Made by a program: the position numbers and the translations under genes
In this document: positions 16,196 to 23,864 of the stretch, one piece after another
Position numbering within the stretch: the stretch's first letter is position 1
Layout of the letters: the number at the start of each line of letters is the position of its first letter
Notes under the pieces: model-generated
Database searches by the model: none
Told to the model about the DNA's origin: nothing
What the model saw: only the letters and a program-made list of their open reading frames with translations
Assembly: GCA_965658445.1 (NCBI GenBank)
Contig: CBFHSF010000011.1
Coordinates: 33,794 to 97,793 of the forward strand
Length of the DNA stretch: 64,000 nucleotides
Direction of reading: 5' to 3'
DNA from: CBFHSF01 sp965658445
GTDB lineage: Bacteria; Bacteroidota; Bacteroidia; Flavobacteriales; Schleiferiaceae

Positions 16196-16714
16196 TTATT
16201 GTTTGTCCCACTTTTTTAGGGTATTGCGTGTAATGGATTTAAAGCCTGGCGTGCTGTTTTCCCATGAGTAATCCAAAATGGCTCGAATTTCGTCTATGAG
16301 TTCGGGATGCTCTTCTACCAGGGGAGTGATGGTCTTTAGTGCAAAGACGCGGATGGCTACTTTGGCCTGTTGATCTTCAAAATGCTGAAGACCAATTTCT
16401 AACATGGGACCCTTGAACTCTTCAGGAATATCCACAAACTGAAGTCCCCTCCACACATTTCTGTGGACGCCGTCAATCCTCGGCATTTCCAAAATTTCAA
16501 TAAAGTCACCAATATAAGGGAGTAGTTCAAAAGGGGAGAGCTCGCCCAACTTTCCAATGACCCAACCCGCTTGCTGATTCTGGGTGTAGTCATCGGTTTT
16601 TAAAGCTTCGATAAAATGCGGGATTTCATCAGGGTTCTCCGATACGTAGTGGACCATGGCCTCCACTTCCTCCTTGGGAGTCCGGTTGTTCAAAAACTGG
16701 GAAATAGACTTCAT
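16196..16714 (-). CDS. HEAT-like alpha-helical repeat protein, function unknown
   Basis: A 172-residue helical protein with repeated amphipathic helices and turns (for example NQQAGWVIGKLGELSPFELLPYIGDF and AKVAIRVFALKTITPLVEEHPELIDEI), the look of HEAT/armadillo-type repeats. No catalytic motif is visible; proteins of this kind usually mediate protein contacts. The ATG at 16714 lies 86 bp inside the 3' end of the transglycosylase gene in another frame. A later in-frame ATG at 16657 would still overlap by 29 bp. The overlap is long for this genome and suggests coupled expression. Confidence 0.75.
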   Translation of the reverse strand: MKSISQFLNNRTPKEEVEAMVHYVSENPDEIPHFIEALKTDDYTQNQQAGWVIGKLGELSPFELLPYIGDFIEILEMPRIDGVHRNVWRGLQFVDIPEEFKGPMLEIGLQHFEDQQAKVAIRVFALKTITPLVEEHPELIDEIRAILDYSWENSTPGFKSITRNTLKKWDKQ

Positions 16715-18206
16715 CGAATGGAGTTTGAGGAAGGGTGGCCAATTCTTGCGTCAACCCTTTTCTTGATTCCGTAAAGTTCTGATAAAGCTGATAGTATTCC
16801 AAGATCTTGGTCACGTAATTTACCGGTTCTCGTCCTCGACAATATCCACTTTTAACCACGGGGTCTGTGTAGAATTTTCTCTCCGTTTTCTTGAGGAGGT
16901 AGTAACTCACATCTTCCCATTTGTCGGGGTTGGCACCGTATTTTTCCGCGAGGTTTCTCGCATCAATCACATGACCTAATCCCGCGTTGTAACTCGCTAA
17001 AATGTACTTTACCTCGTCAGTAGAATCGGTGAGCTTTCTGTCCCAATACTCTTCCAACCAAGCTAGAAATCGCGTACCTGCTAGAAGGTTGCGTTCAGGA
17101 ATTTGCAGCTCCTCAGGGTTTACCCCAAATCGCTGACCTGTAGTAGGTAGAACCTGCATCAACCCAACCGCCCCAAAAGGTGATTCTGCATAGGGGTTAA
17201 ACTTGGATTCTTTGTTGATCAATGCTGCGAGCAACCTCCAATCCCAATCAATGTTTTCTGCATGACGCTGAATCATTTGATCCATGTCTGTGATTTGACC
17301 TTGGGTGATGGATCGATAGTTTCTAATGTATCCCGTTTTGGTGCCACCGCCGTGTTTGTAATACTTGGCGTAGATAATATTGAACTTGGTGGACCTGCGA
17401 TTTTTCTCTAGCCACTGCCCCAAGAGGTCTTGCAGTTCAAAGGCGTTTTTTTGAACGGCCCATCCAATGCGCTGATTTAATGAAACCGGAGTATTTATGT
17501 AGATGTTGTCCAACGCGTTTTTGTGAATTTTTGCTACGTTTTCATCTACAATAGTGTAGTCAATGTCACCGTTGGAAACCATCTCGATGAGTTTTTCTGG
17601 ACCGTAATTGGGATCTGCTTCTACCAAGGTTACGTCAAGGCCATTTTCTATCGCTAAGTTTTTAATTCGCTTGTAGTATGAGGAGCCTACGTGAATATGA
17701 ATGGTCTTTCCATCCAAATCTAGGGCGTCCATTACCAATCTGGCTTCTCTTTGTTTTCGCGTAAGCCGGCGGTAGTTCTCAGGGAGTCTTTGAACCAAAA
17801 CCTGTTTGGTCTTGAGGATAGGAGGAGAGAAGGAAACGTAATCCAACCTCGGACCGGTTATGGTAAGATTAGCTGCGGCAATGTCTCCACTTCCTGCCAC
17901 TAAGCTGTCAATGATGTGATCGTAATCGTGAATGACCTTGGTCTGAAGTTCGAGGTTGTGGTCTTTGCAAAACCATTTCAAAAGTTCGTATTCAAATCCG
18001 CGAGGTTGCCCCTTGGCTACGTAGTATGACGTGAGGTCGTTGCCCAAGAGAGCGGTGAGTGTTCCCTGAGTAACAAAGCCCACATCTGCAATGGAATCTT
18101 GCAGATTGACCTCTTCTTTTACTGTTTCGGTTTTACATGAATTTACGGATAAAACACAGAAAATCAATAAGTTAAAAATAAGTGTAGCGCGAACACCTCT
18201 TTTCAT
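16629..18206 (-). CDS. mltF: MltF-like membrane-bound lytic transglycosylase
   Basis: A 525-residue periplasmic lipoprotein. I use the ATG at 18206, giving MKRGVRATLIF and a lipobox LSVNSC; the open frame upstream adds 52 residues with no family similarity. After the lipid-attached cysteine come a solute-binding type 3 domain (about residues 45-290, with YVAKGQPRGFEYELLKWFC and NGDIDYTIVDENVAK) and an SLT domain with the catalytic glutamate in LINKESKFNPYAES, then GAVGLMQVLPTTG and ILASYNAGLGHV. It should cleave the MurNAc-GlcNAc bond of peptidoglycan, modulated by the binding domain. It is divergent from miaE. Confidence 0.93.
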   Translation of the reverse strand: MKRGVRATLIFNLLIFCVLSVNSCKTETVKEEVNLQDSIADVGFVTQGTLTALLGNDLTSYYVAKGQPRGFEYELLKWFCKDHNLELQTKVIHDYDHIIDSLVAGSGDIAAANLTITGPRLDYVSFSPPILKTKQVLVQRLPENYRRLTRKQREARLVMDALDLDGKTIHIHVGSSYYKRIKNLAIENGLDVTLVEADPNYGPEKLIEMVSNGDIDYTIVDENVAKIHKNALDNIYINTPVSLNQRIGWAVQKNAFELQDLLGQWLEKNRRSTKFNIIYAKYYKHGGGTKTGYIRNYRSITQGQITDMDQMIQRHAENIDWDWRLLAALINKESKFNPYAESPFGAVGLMQVLPTTGQRFGVNPEELQIPERNLLAGTRFLAWLEEYWDRKLTDSTDEVKYILASYNAGLGHVIDARNLAEKYGANPDKWEDVSYYLLKKTERKFYTDPVVKSGYCRGREPVNYVTKILEYYQLYQNFTESRKGLTQELATLPQTPFDEVYFPVFEQPDSQGGSGGHGPLRIGEP

Positions 18207-18348
18207 GATAAGCAATGTAGGAAAAAACTTGAATGGTTCAACCTTCCTCAAAAATGGGTTATCAAGAGTTTGATTTGATAAAATATGAAGGCATAAACAA
18301 TGGGAATTCATCAGTGTTTTTGTGGTGGCGTAAACGGGATTTTTGAGG

Positions 18349-18356
18349 TACATTTG
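18349..18356 (+). promoter_or_regulatory. -7 box for miaE
   Basis: TACATTTG, a full TAnnTTTG match, 21 bp before the ATG at 18378. A TTTTTG lies 26 bp upstream, longer than the usual spacing. The position argues that the longer open frame starting at 18300 is not the real start. Confidence 0.55.
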
Positions 18357-18377
18357 CGGCACAAAATAGAGCGAAAC

Positions 18378-18959
18378 ATGCTAGGACTCAAATTGCCAAC
18401 TGATCCAAGGTGGGCCAACATTGCAGAAAAGAATATTGAAGAGATCTTAACCGATCACGCCTACTGCGAGCAAAAAGCCGCTTCGACGGCGATTTCTATT
18501 ATGGTAACCTATCCTGAGCACAGCGAATTGGTAACCGAAATGGCCGCTTTGGCGCGTGAAGAGATGAGTCATTTTGAAATGGTTCACAAGCGCATTCTCA
18601 AAAGAGGATATACTTTGGGTCGCGAAAGAAAGGATGAATACGTGGCGAGAATCAATACGTTTTTCCAAAAATCGGGCGATCGCAATGTGAGATTGGTTCA
18701 GAGGCTTTTGATTGCCGCTTTGATTGAAGCTCGCTCTTGTGAGCGCTTCAAGGTTTTGTCTGAGAATATTTCAGACGCTGAACTTTCAGACTTTTACAAC
18801 AAACTCATGATTTCAGAAGCCAATCACTACACGATGTTTTTGAAGTTTGCCCGTCAATTTGGGGGAAGAGAAACCGTAGATGAAATGTGGAATGGCCTTT
18901 TGGAATTTGAAGGACAAGTTATTACCGAGTTTGGAAACAAAGAACACATTCACGGATAA
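18378..18959 (+). CDS. miaE: tRNA-(ms2io6A)-hydroxylase MiaE
   Basis: MiaE is a di-iron monooxygenase that hydroxylates the isopentenyl group of ms2i6A37 in tRNA. The protein from this ATG has 193 residues, the size of the Bacteroidota homologues. Ferritin-like iron ligands are visible: E31 in HAYCEQKAAS, E62 and H65 in EEMSHFE, a glutamate in EARSCERFKVL and EANHYTMF near the C-terminus. The longer frame from 18300 would run through the promoter box and adds a cysteine-rich sequence not found in the family. The gene ends in an AGGAGTG/CACTCCT hairpin before gcvT. Confidence 0.93.
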   Translation: MLGLKLPTDPRWANIAEKNIEEILTDHAYCEQKAASTAISIMVTYPEHSELVTEMAALAREEMSHFEMVHKRILKRGYTLGRERKDEYVARINTFFQKSGDRNVRLVQRLLIAALIEARSCERFKVLSENISDAELSDFYNKLMISEANHYTMFLKFARQFGGRETVDEMWNGLLEFEGQVITEFGNKEHIHG

Positions 18960-18991
18960 ATAGGATAAAACCAAAACATTAAAATATACCT

Positions 18992-19024
18992 AGGAGTGCC
19001 CTCCCAATAAAAACACTCCTTTTA
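18992..19024 (+). terminator. Probable terminator of miaE
   Basis: AGGAGTG (18992-18998) and CACTCCT (19014-19020) form a 7-bp stem followed by TTTT. The T-run is short and the structure ends 14 bp before gcvT, so partial read-through is possible. Confidence 0.55.
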
Positions 19025-19037
19025 AATTTTACATCGT

Positions 19038-20120
19038 ATGAAAAATACAGCATTAACCGCCGTTCACGAAAAGTTAGGCGCCAAAATGGTTCCTTTTGCA
19101 GGATACAATATGCCTGTTCAATACGAAGGCGTTGTTGCAGAACACCAAACCGTAAGAGGTGGCGTGGGCGTTTTTGACGTAAGCCACATGGGTGAATTCA
19201 TCATTTCGGGTCCCAAGGCATTGGATCTCATTCAGAAGGTGACCTCTAACGACGCTTCTAAACTCGTACCCGGGAAAATTCAATACTCTTGTCTTCCCAA
19301 TGACAAAGGCGGAATCGTTGATGACCTCTTGGTTTACAAGATGAACGAGGAAGAGTACATGTTGGTGGTTAACGCCTCTAACATTGACAAGGACTGGGAT
19401 TGGATTTCCTCTCACAACGACATGGGGGCTGAAATGGTAAACGTTTCTGACGCCATTTCTCTCTTGGCCGTTCAAGGACCCAAAGCAGCTGAGGCGCTTC
19501 AGTCTTTGACTGACATCGACTTGGCGGATATGAAGTACTACACCTATGAGCAAGGAAAATTTGCCGGCGTGGACAACGTAATCGTGAGTGCTACAGGATA
19601 CACCGGAGCGGGTGGCTTTGAAATTTACTTCCCCAATGGAGTGGCTGAAGAGATTTGGGACAAGGTTTTGGAAGCGGGTGCTGATTTTGATATTAAGCCC
19701 ATCGGCCTTGGTGCGCGTGATACATTGCGCTTGGAAATGGGATTCTGCTTGTACGGAAACGACATTGACGATCAGACCAGCCCTCTAGAAGCGGGATTGG
19801 GTTGGATTACCAAGTTCACTAAGGACTTCATCAACTCAGAAAACCTAAAAGCACAAAAAGAAGCGGGAATTACACGTCGCTTAGTAGGCTTTGAATTGAT
19901 CGATAGAGGAGTGCCTCGTCAAGGTTACCCCATTGCCAATGAGGCAGGAGAAGAGATTGGTGTGGTTACTTCTGGAACCATGGGGCCTTCTGTACAGAAG
20001 TCCATCGGTATGGGATATGTTCCCGTAGATATGAAGGCTGAAGACACTGAAATTTACATCGTAGTGAGAAAGAAGAAGCTGAAAGCCAAAGTGGTAAAGC
20101 TTCCATTCTACAAGGGATAG
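19038..20120 (+). CDS. gcvT: Glycine cleavage system T protein (aminomethyltransferase)
   Basis: GcvT moves the methylene group from the aminomethyl-lipoyl H protein to THF and releases ammonia. The 360-residue product has the normal length and the motifs FAGYNMPVQY, VFDVSHMGEF (with the folate-contacting region), LAVQGPKA, SATGYTGAGGFEIY, GLGARDTLRLE and GVVTSGTMGPS. gcvH and gcvP are not in the window, as is common in Bacteroidota where the genes are scattered. A T-rich hairpin follows the stop. Confidence 0.97.
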   Translation: MKNTALTAVHEKLGAKMVPFAGYNMPVQYEGVVAEHQTVRGGVGVFDVSHMGEFIISGPKALDLIQKVTSNDASKLVPGKIQYSCLPNDKGGIVDDLLVYKMNEEEYMLVVNASNIDKDWDWISSHNDMGAEMVNVSDAISLLAVQGPKAAEALQSLTDIDLADMKYYTYEQGKFAGVDNVIVSATGYTGAGGFEIYFPNGVAEEIWDKVLEAGADFDIKPIGLGARDTLRLEMGFCLYGNDIDDQTSPLEAGLGWITKFTKDFINSENLKAQKEAGITRRLVGFELIDRGVPRQGYPIANEAGEEIGVVTSGTMGPSVQKSIGMGYVPVDMKAEDTEIYIVVRKKKLKAKVVKLPFYKG

Positions 20121-20156
20121 TATTCCAAAGAATAGAAATTTATACTTCAAAATATT

Positions 20157-20187
20157 AAAGGCGTCGATTTTTCGGCGCTTTTTTTGA
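20157..20187 (+). terminator. Terminator of gcvT
   Basis: AAAGGCGTCGA and TCGGCGCTTTT pair over 11 positions with G-T wobbles, followed by a run of T. Confidence 0.75.
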
Positions 20188-20269
20188 TTATCAATATACA
20201 AGTTGCGGTATTCTTATGTGTTTTCGTTAACTTTTCACATTGTATTTAATGAATGTGATAAGATTTTAG

Positions 20270-20758
20270 ATGGAATTAGATAAACTCGACAAATTAGATA
20301 AGCAGATACTCAAGCATTTACTTCAAGATGCACGAAAGCCCTACACAGAAATTGCCAAGGAATTGGTGGTCAGTCCGGGGACTATTCACGTTAGGCTCAA
20401 GAAAATGGAGAGAATGGGCCTGATCAAAGGGACTTCACTAAGCGTCGATTACGACAAGTTGGGATATTCTTTCATTGCCTATGTTGGGATTCAATTGTCT
20501 CAAACATCAAAAGCCCTAAAAGCCATTGATGATTTGCGAAAAATCCCAGAGGTAACCGTAGCCAATCTCACAACCGGTAAGTTTTCTATCTTCTGTAAGA
20601 TTCGATGTGTGGATACTCCGCACGCAAAGGAGGTAATCTATAAGATTAACGATATAGAAGGCGTGTACCAAACAGAAACCATGATTTCGTTGGAGGAGTG
20701 CATCAATTCCAATAAAGCCTTGTTGGAAAAAATCATTTCCGAAGAGAATGATTTCTAA
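20270..20758 (+). CDS. Lrp/AsnC-family transcriptional regulator
   Basis: A 162-residue regulator. The N-terminal winged helix-turn-helix (about residues 8-62) has DKQILKHLLQDARKPYTEIA and the recognition helix in VSPGTIHVRLKKMERMG; the C-terminal alpha/beta RAM domain (about 70-145) includes IAYVGIQL and TTGKFSIFCKIRC. Such proteins bind amino acids and act as dimers to octamers. The effector and targets cannot be told from sequence. It is preceded by a 149-bp non-coding stretch and followed after 50 bp by the methyltransferase gene. Confidence 0.93.
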   Translation: MELDKLDKLDKQILKHLLQDARKPYTEIAKELVVSPGTIHVRLKKMERMGLIKGTSLSVDYDKLGYSFIAYVGIQLSQTSKALKAIDDLRKIPEVTVANLTTGKFSIFCKIRCVDTPHAKEVIYKINDIEGVYQTETMISLEECINSNKALLEKIISEENDF

Positions 20759-20808
20759 AATAAATTAAGCTTCAAACAGACATCCAATACTTCAAATTAA
20801 CTGGACTC

Positions 20809-21405
20809 ATGAAACAGCATTGGAACAACATATTTGCCACCAAGAGCCCCAAGGAGGTTTCTTGGACACAGCCCAAACCAGAGCCTTCACTTACGTTAAT
20901 CCAAAGTTTACAATTACCACTAGACGCTCGCATTATTGAAATGGGAGGGGGGAGTAGTTTACTTCCCGATTTCCTTATCAAAATGGGTTTCCAAGATATC
21001 ACGGTTGTAGATATATCGGCGGAAGCTTTAAACATCTCGAAGGAGCGCGTAGACTCTGCTTCGGTTCAATGGGTGGAATCTGATATGAGAGATTATTCAC
21101 CCGACGGATCCTATGATCTTTGGCACGATAGAGCGGCCTTTCACTTTTTAACCGAACCTGAGGACATTGCGAATTACGTCGCCAAGGTAGAAGAGTCGGT
21201 AAAAGGGTATTTGATCATTGGCGCTTTCTCGGAAAACGGACCGTTGAAGTGTAGTGGATTGCCGGTTTCTCGATATTCTGAAGAATCCCTTCAAGACCTC
21301 TTTAAAAATTCCTTTGAAACCATAGAAACCTTCACCCTAGATCACACCACGCCTTTTGATACCCAACAGAATTTTGTTTTTGGGGTGTTTAGGCGTAGGG
21401 ACTAG
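20809..21405 (+). CDS. Class I SAM-dependent methyltransferase
   Basis: A 198-residue Rossmann methyltransferase. Motif I is IIEMGGGSSLLPDFL (residues about 43-57), the acidic loop at the end of beta-2 is VVDISAEAL, and VESDMRDY plus DLWHDRAAFHFL give motifs II-III. The WxxxF-type N-terminus (HWNNIFATKSPKEVSW) resembles small-molecule methyltransferases annotated as thiopurine or tellurite-resistance related in Bacteroidota. Substrate unknown. It is the last gene before a convergent repeat-bearing intergenic stretch. Confidence 0.88.
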   Translation: MKQHWNNIFATKSPKEVSWTQPKPEPSLTLIQSLQLPLDARIIEMGGGSSLLPDFLIKMGFQDITVVDISAEALNISKERVDSASVQWVESDMRDYSPDGSYDLWHDRAAFHFLTEPEDIANYVAKVEESVKGYLIIGAFSENGPLKCSGLPVSRYSEESLQDLFKNSFETIETFTLDHTTPFDTQQNFVFGVFRRRD

Positions 21406-21558
21406 GAAAACAGTTAGCAGTGAAAAGTGAGGACCTGTCCCGATAGATATCGGGAGTGGGGCCTCCGGCCCCGCCCCAGGTGAATTTCGGAAAACATTCA
21501 AAACAAAGGCGAAAAGTAAACGTCTACTATCGGTAATACTCGGATGTAAATGGAAAAG

Positions 21559-21751
21559 CCGGGGCGTGTACCACGCCCTCCCCATTCCAAGTTATGACAA
21601 TTGAAACTCCCAAGCGTCATTTAATCAGCTGTATTCGTTTGTTTTCGGGCTGAAACCCTAAGCAAATTGTGTCGTCTGAAAGCGTTTACTTGACGGGTTT
21701 CAATTCGCGAATGTCGTAGCTTGAGACCGGGGCCTGGGGTGCAGCCCCAGG
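21559..21751 (-). repeat. 193-bp dispersed repeat, copy B
   Basis: Reverse complement of copy A at 3781-3973, same length and no gaps; see that entry for the comparison. Here the hairpin ends read CCGGGGCGTG-ta-CCACGCCC and GGGG-tgcag-CCCC. Further dyads lie just to the left: CCCGATagatATCGGG (about 21439-21454) and GGGGCCtccGGCCCC (about 21457-21473). The element is in the 466-bp interval between the convergent methyltransferase and DUF2279 genes, which has no credible gene. Confidence 0.85.
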
Positions 21752-21789
21752 AGGAGTTTGTTGAGGAACTTGGTAGAACCAACTCCGTT

Positions 21790-21856
21790 GCCTGTTTCCT
21801 GATGCCTGTTTCCTGATGCCTGTTCCCTGATGCCCGTTCCCTGATGCCCGTTCCCC
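21790..21856. repeat. 14-bp tandem repeat
   Basis: Four full copies plus a partial of GCCTGTTTCCTGAT, with T-to-C changes in the later copies (GCCCGTTCCCTGAT). A degenerate relative (GATGCCCGATGCCCGTTGCC) flanks copy A of the dispersed repeat near 4080-4100. Confidence 0.85.
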
Positions 21857-21871
21857 GGTCCCCGTTACCCT

Positions 21872-22789
21872 CTAAAACATCAACCAATGCCCCTTGACAA
21901 ACCCAGATTGTGGTCTGTATTCAATAGCGGGTGCAGGGATTTTAATCCAGTTGAGGCCGTGTAATATCGTATTCCAAAAACGCGATCCGGTTTCTACTCG
22001 GCTGAGGTCCAAATCCAGTGACAAGTACCATTGTTGTTCCCTGGGGATATGCGAGTACTCAGGGGGATTGGAAGAGGCGCCTACCATTCCCGTGGCGCCA
22101 TAACCACCGGCGATGGCCAACCATTTGGGCCACCAGTTGTTGTCTGGAGCAAAAGTCCCCGGGTTTACGGAGAGCCAATAGGTTTGACCGTTGTAATCTT
22201 TCAATGCGCTTTCTGGGCCTCCATTGCCCAATAATTCGGGATTCAATGCGGCGTAGGATGTAGGGTAGTAGGAGTACTTCAATCGCATTCTCTGTTCTTT
22301 CCATCCCAACTGTTGACCTATAAAAAGGGCGGTACCGGCCGTATTGGCCGCCATGTCTCCCCAAGAAAACCCCCAGCCATCGGATGTGCCATCCATTATT
22401 TCAACAATTCCCAAATAGGTAAATCCAACCATTCCACCGTACCAAACGGCTTGGTTTTCCTTAACCCCAGACCAATGCAGTAGGTCGTAGCTGTAAGCTC
22501 CCATGGTATAGGCCGTCATGGTATGGCCTACTTTGTCAATACCTTCCCAATTGTTGTTGTCGTTGTGAAAGTGAAATCCACCCGAGCTGTAATCAGAATA
22601 CCAGGTGCCATAGAGAACGCCTAAGCTAACCACCAAACCACCGCCGACCACACCAGTAGTCCAATACAAGCGCTCTTTGTTTAAAGTGTCTGCGGGTGTC
22701 CAAAAAGAGGTTTTTTGGGGCAAGGTTTGCGATAGGGCTTGCGCCGAAATCAACAGTCCGCAGAACAAACAAAGAACCTTGTTTTTCAT
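21872..22789 (-). CDS. DUF2279 family exported protein
   Basis: A 305-residue protein with signal peptide (MKNKVLCLFCGLLISAQALS-Q). The DUF2279/YfiM-like core includes DKVGHTMTAYTMG, YGGMVGFTYLGIVEIMDG and SWGDMAANTAGTALF, which contain conserved H, E and D residues in hydrophobic helices. It is probably anchored in or near the outer membrane; no activity is known for the family. The ATG overlaps the stop of mltG by 4 bp (ATGA), so it is the last gene of the dapF to DUF2279 cluster. Confidence 0.88.
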   Translation of the reverse strand: MKNKVLCLFCGLLISAQALSQTLPQKTSFWTPADTLNKERLYWTTGVVGGGLVVSLGVLYGTWYSDYSSGGFHFHNDNNNWEGIDKVGHTMTAYTMGAYSYDLLHWSGVKENQAVWYGGMVGFTYLGIVEIMDGTSDGWGFSWGDMAANTAGTALFIGQQLGWKEQRMRLKYSYYPTSYAALNPELLGNGGPESALKDYNGQTYWLSVNPGTFAPDNNWWPKWLAIAGGYGATGMVGASSNPPEYSHIPREQQWYLSLDLDLSRVETGSRFWNTILHGLNWIKIPAPAIEYRPQSGFVKGHWLMF

Positions 22790-23790
22790 CGGTAGATTTT
22801 ATTGCGGTTGAGCCATTTTACATAGCGCTGCTTGTTGGCATTGTGCTGTGCGTCCGTTTCAGCAAAAGCGTGATAACCAGGGTTGTCCGGATTGGCACAC
22901 ATGTACATGTATCTGTGCTTACTTCCTCGTAGGACAGCATTTATGACCTCAGTGTCTGGAACCATAATGGGACTGGGAGGAAGGCCGTAGTTTTGATAGG
23001 TGTTGTAGGGCGAATCAATTTTTAGATCGGCGTATAGCACTCTTCTAATTTCAATATCTCTCCCTTCCGCCAGCTTCTTGGCATAGATTACTGTGGGGTC
23101 AGATTGCAGTCGCCAACCCTTGTTCAATCGATTTAAGTACAAACCTGAAACGGTGTTGTATTCATCCCTTTTGGCGGTTTCTTTTTCTACTATAGAGGCA
23201 AGAACGACTACTTGTTCTGAAGTAAGACCAATGGATTCGGCCTGAGCCAATCGCTTTTCGTTCCAAAACCTCTTGGATTCCCTTTCCAATCGCTCACAAA
23301 GGTCTTCTGCAGAAAGTGTCCAATACACTTCGTACGTATTGGGAATGAGGTGGTAAATAACATCCTCTCCCCACAGAGATTGCATTTGTTCCCAAATTTC
23401 TGATTCCGAAATCATGACTTGGTCTGCCAGTTTCTTTGCCACTTCTTCGGGGTAATTGGCACTGGTAAAAGTGATGCGAACCGGTTTTTGCAATCCCGCC
23501 CTAAAGGTGTTTACTAAGTCATTATTACTCATTCTCGGTGTGATGATGTAATGACCCGGTTTTGGTGTTTCTAATCCCTTCGCGGAAGCAATATTGGCAA
23601 AGCTTTCCGCATCCGTCAGATAGGGCGTTAAATCTTCCTTTAATTGTTCAACAGAGGTTTCTGGTTGGACGTAAAAGGAAATGGAATCTTCTGCAGAAAC
23701 GTTGTCATTCAGAAGCCAATCGTACGCCAGGTAGGCGAGGGAAGCTCCTCCAAGGATTACAAAGAGTACAATGACAAGGACTTTCTTCAT
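22786..23790 (-). CDS. mltG: Endolytic transglycosylase MltG
   Basis: MltG (YceG-like) cuts nascent glycan strands in the inner membrane and sets their length. The 334-residue protein has one N-terminal transmembrane helix (residues 4-24), a LysM-like segment, and the YceG domain with LIPNTYEVYW and VLASIVEKETAKRDE, where E202 in SIVEKE is the catalytic glutamate. SGLYLNRLNKGWRLQSDPTVIYA and YNTYQNYGLPPSPI complete the signature. It follows the cytochrome gene by 74 bp and is translationally coupled to DUF2279. Linkage to dapF places it among envelope genes. Confidence 0.96.
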   Translation of the reverse strand: MKKVLVIVLFVILGGASLAYLAYDWLLNDNVSAEDSISFYVQPETSVEQLKEDLTPYLTDAESFANIASAKGLETPKPGHYIITPRMSNNDLVNTFRAGLQKPVRITFTSANYPEEVAKKLADQVMISESEIWEQMQSLWGEDVIYHLIPNTYEVYWTLSAEDLCERLERESKRFWNEKRLAQAESIGLTSEQVVVLASIVEKETAKRDEYNTVSGLYLNRLNKGWRLQSDPTVIYAKKLAEGRDIEIRRVLYADLKIDSPYNTYQNYGLPPSPIMVPDTEVINAVLRGSKHRYMYMCANPDNPGYHAFAETDAQHNANKQRYVKWLNRNKIYR

Positions 23791-23864
23791 TTGTTTTTTG
23801 TTTGAACGCTTTGGGTGCGGGTGGTGGATGTTTACTTTTTGGATTCTGCTGTGAAAGTTGCTAT

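Noticed and set aside
18300..18377. 26-codon N-terminal extension of miaE
   Set aside because: It runs through the TACATTTG box and has no family similarity.
21621..21887. 88-codon open frame on the minus strand across the 14-bp repeat and dispersed repeat copy B
   Set aside because: Its RERASGNRHQETGI-type composition is just translated tandem repeat; the orientation is opposite to that of the copy A frames.
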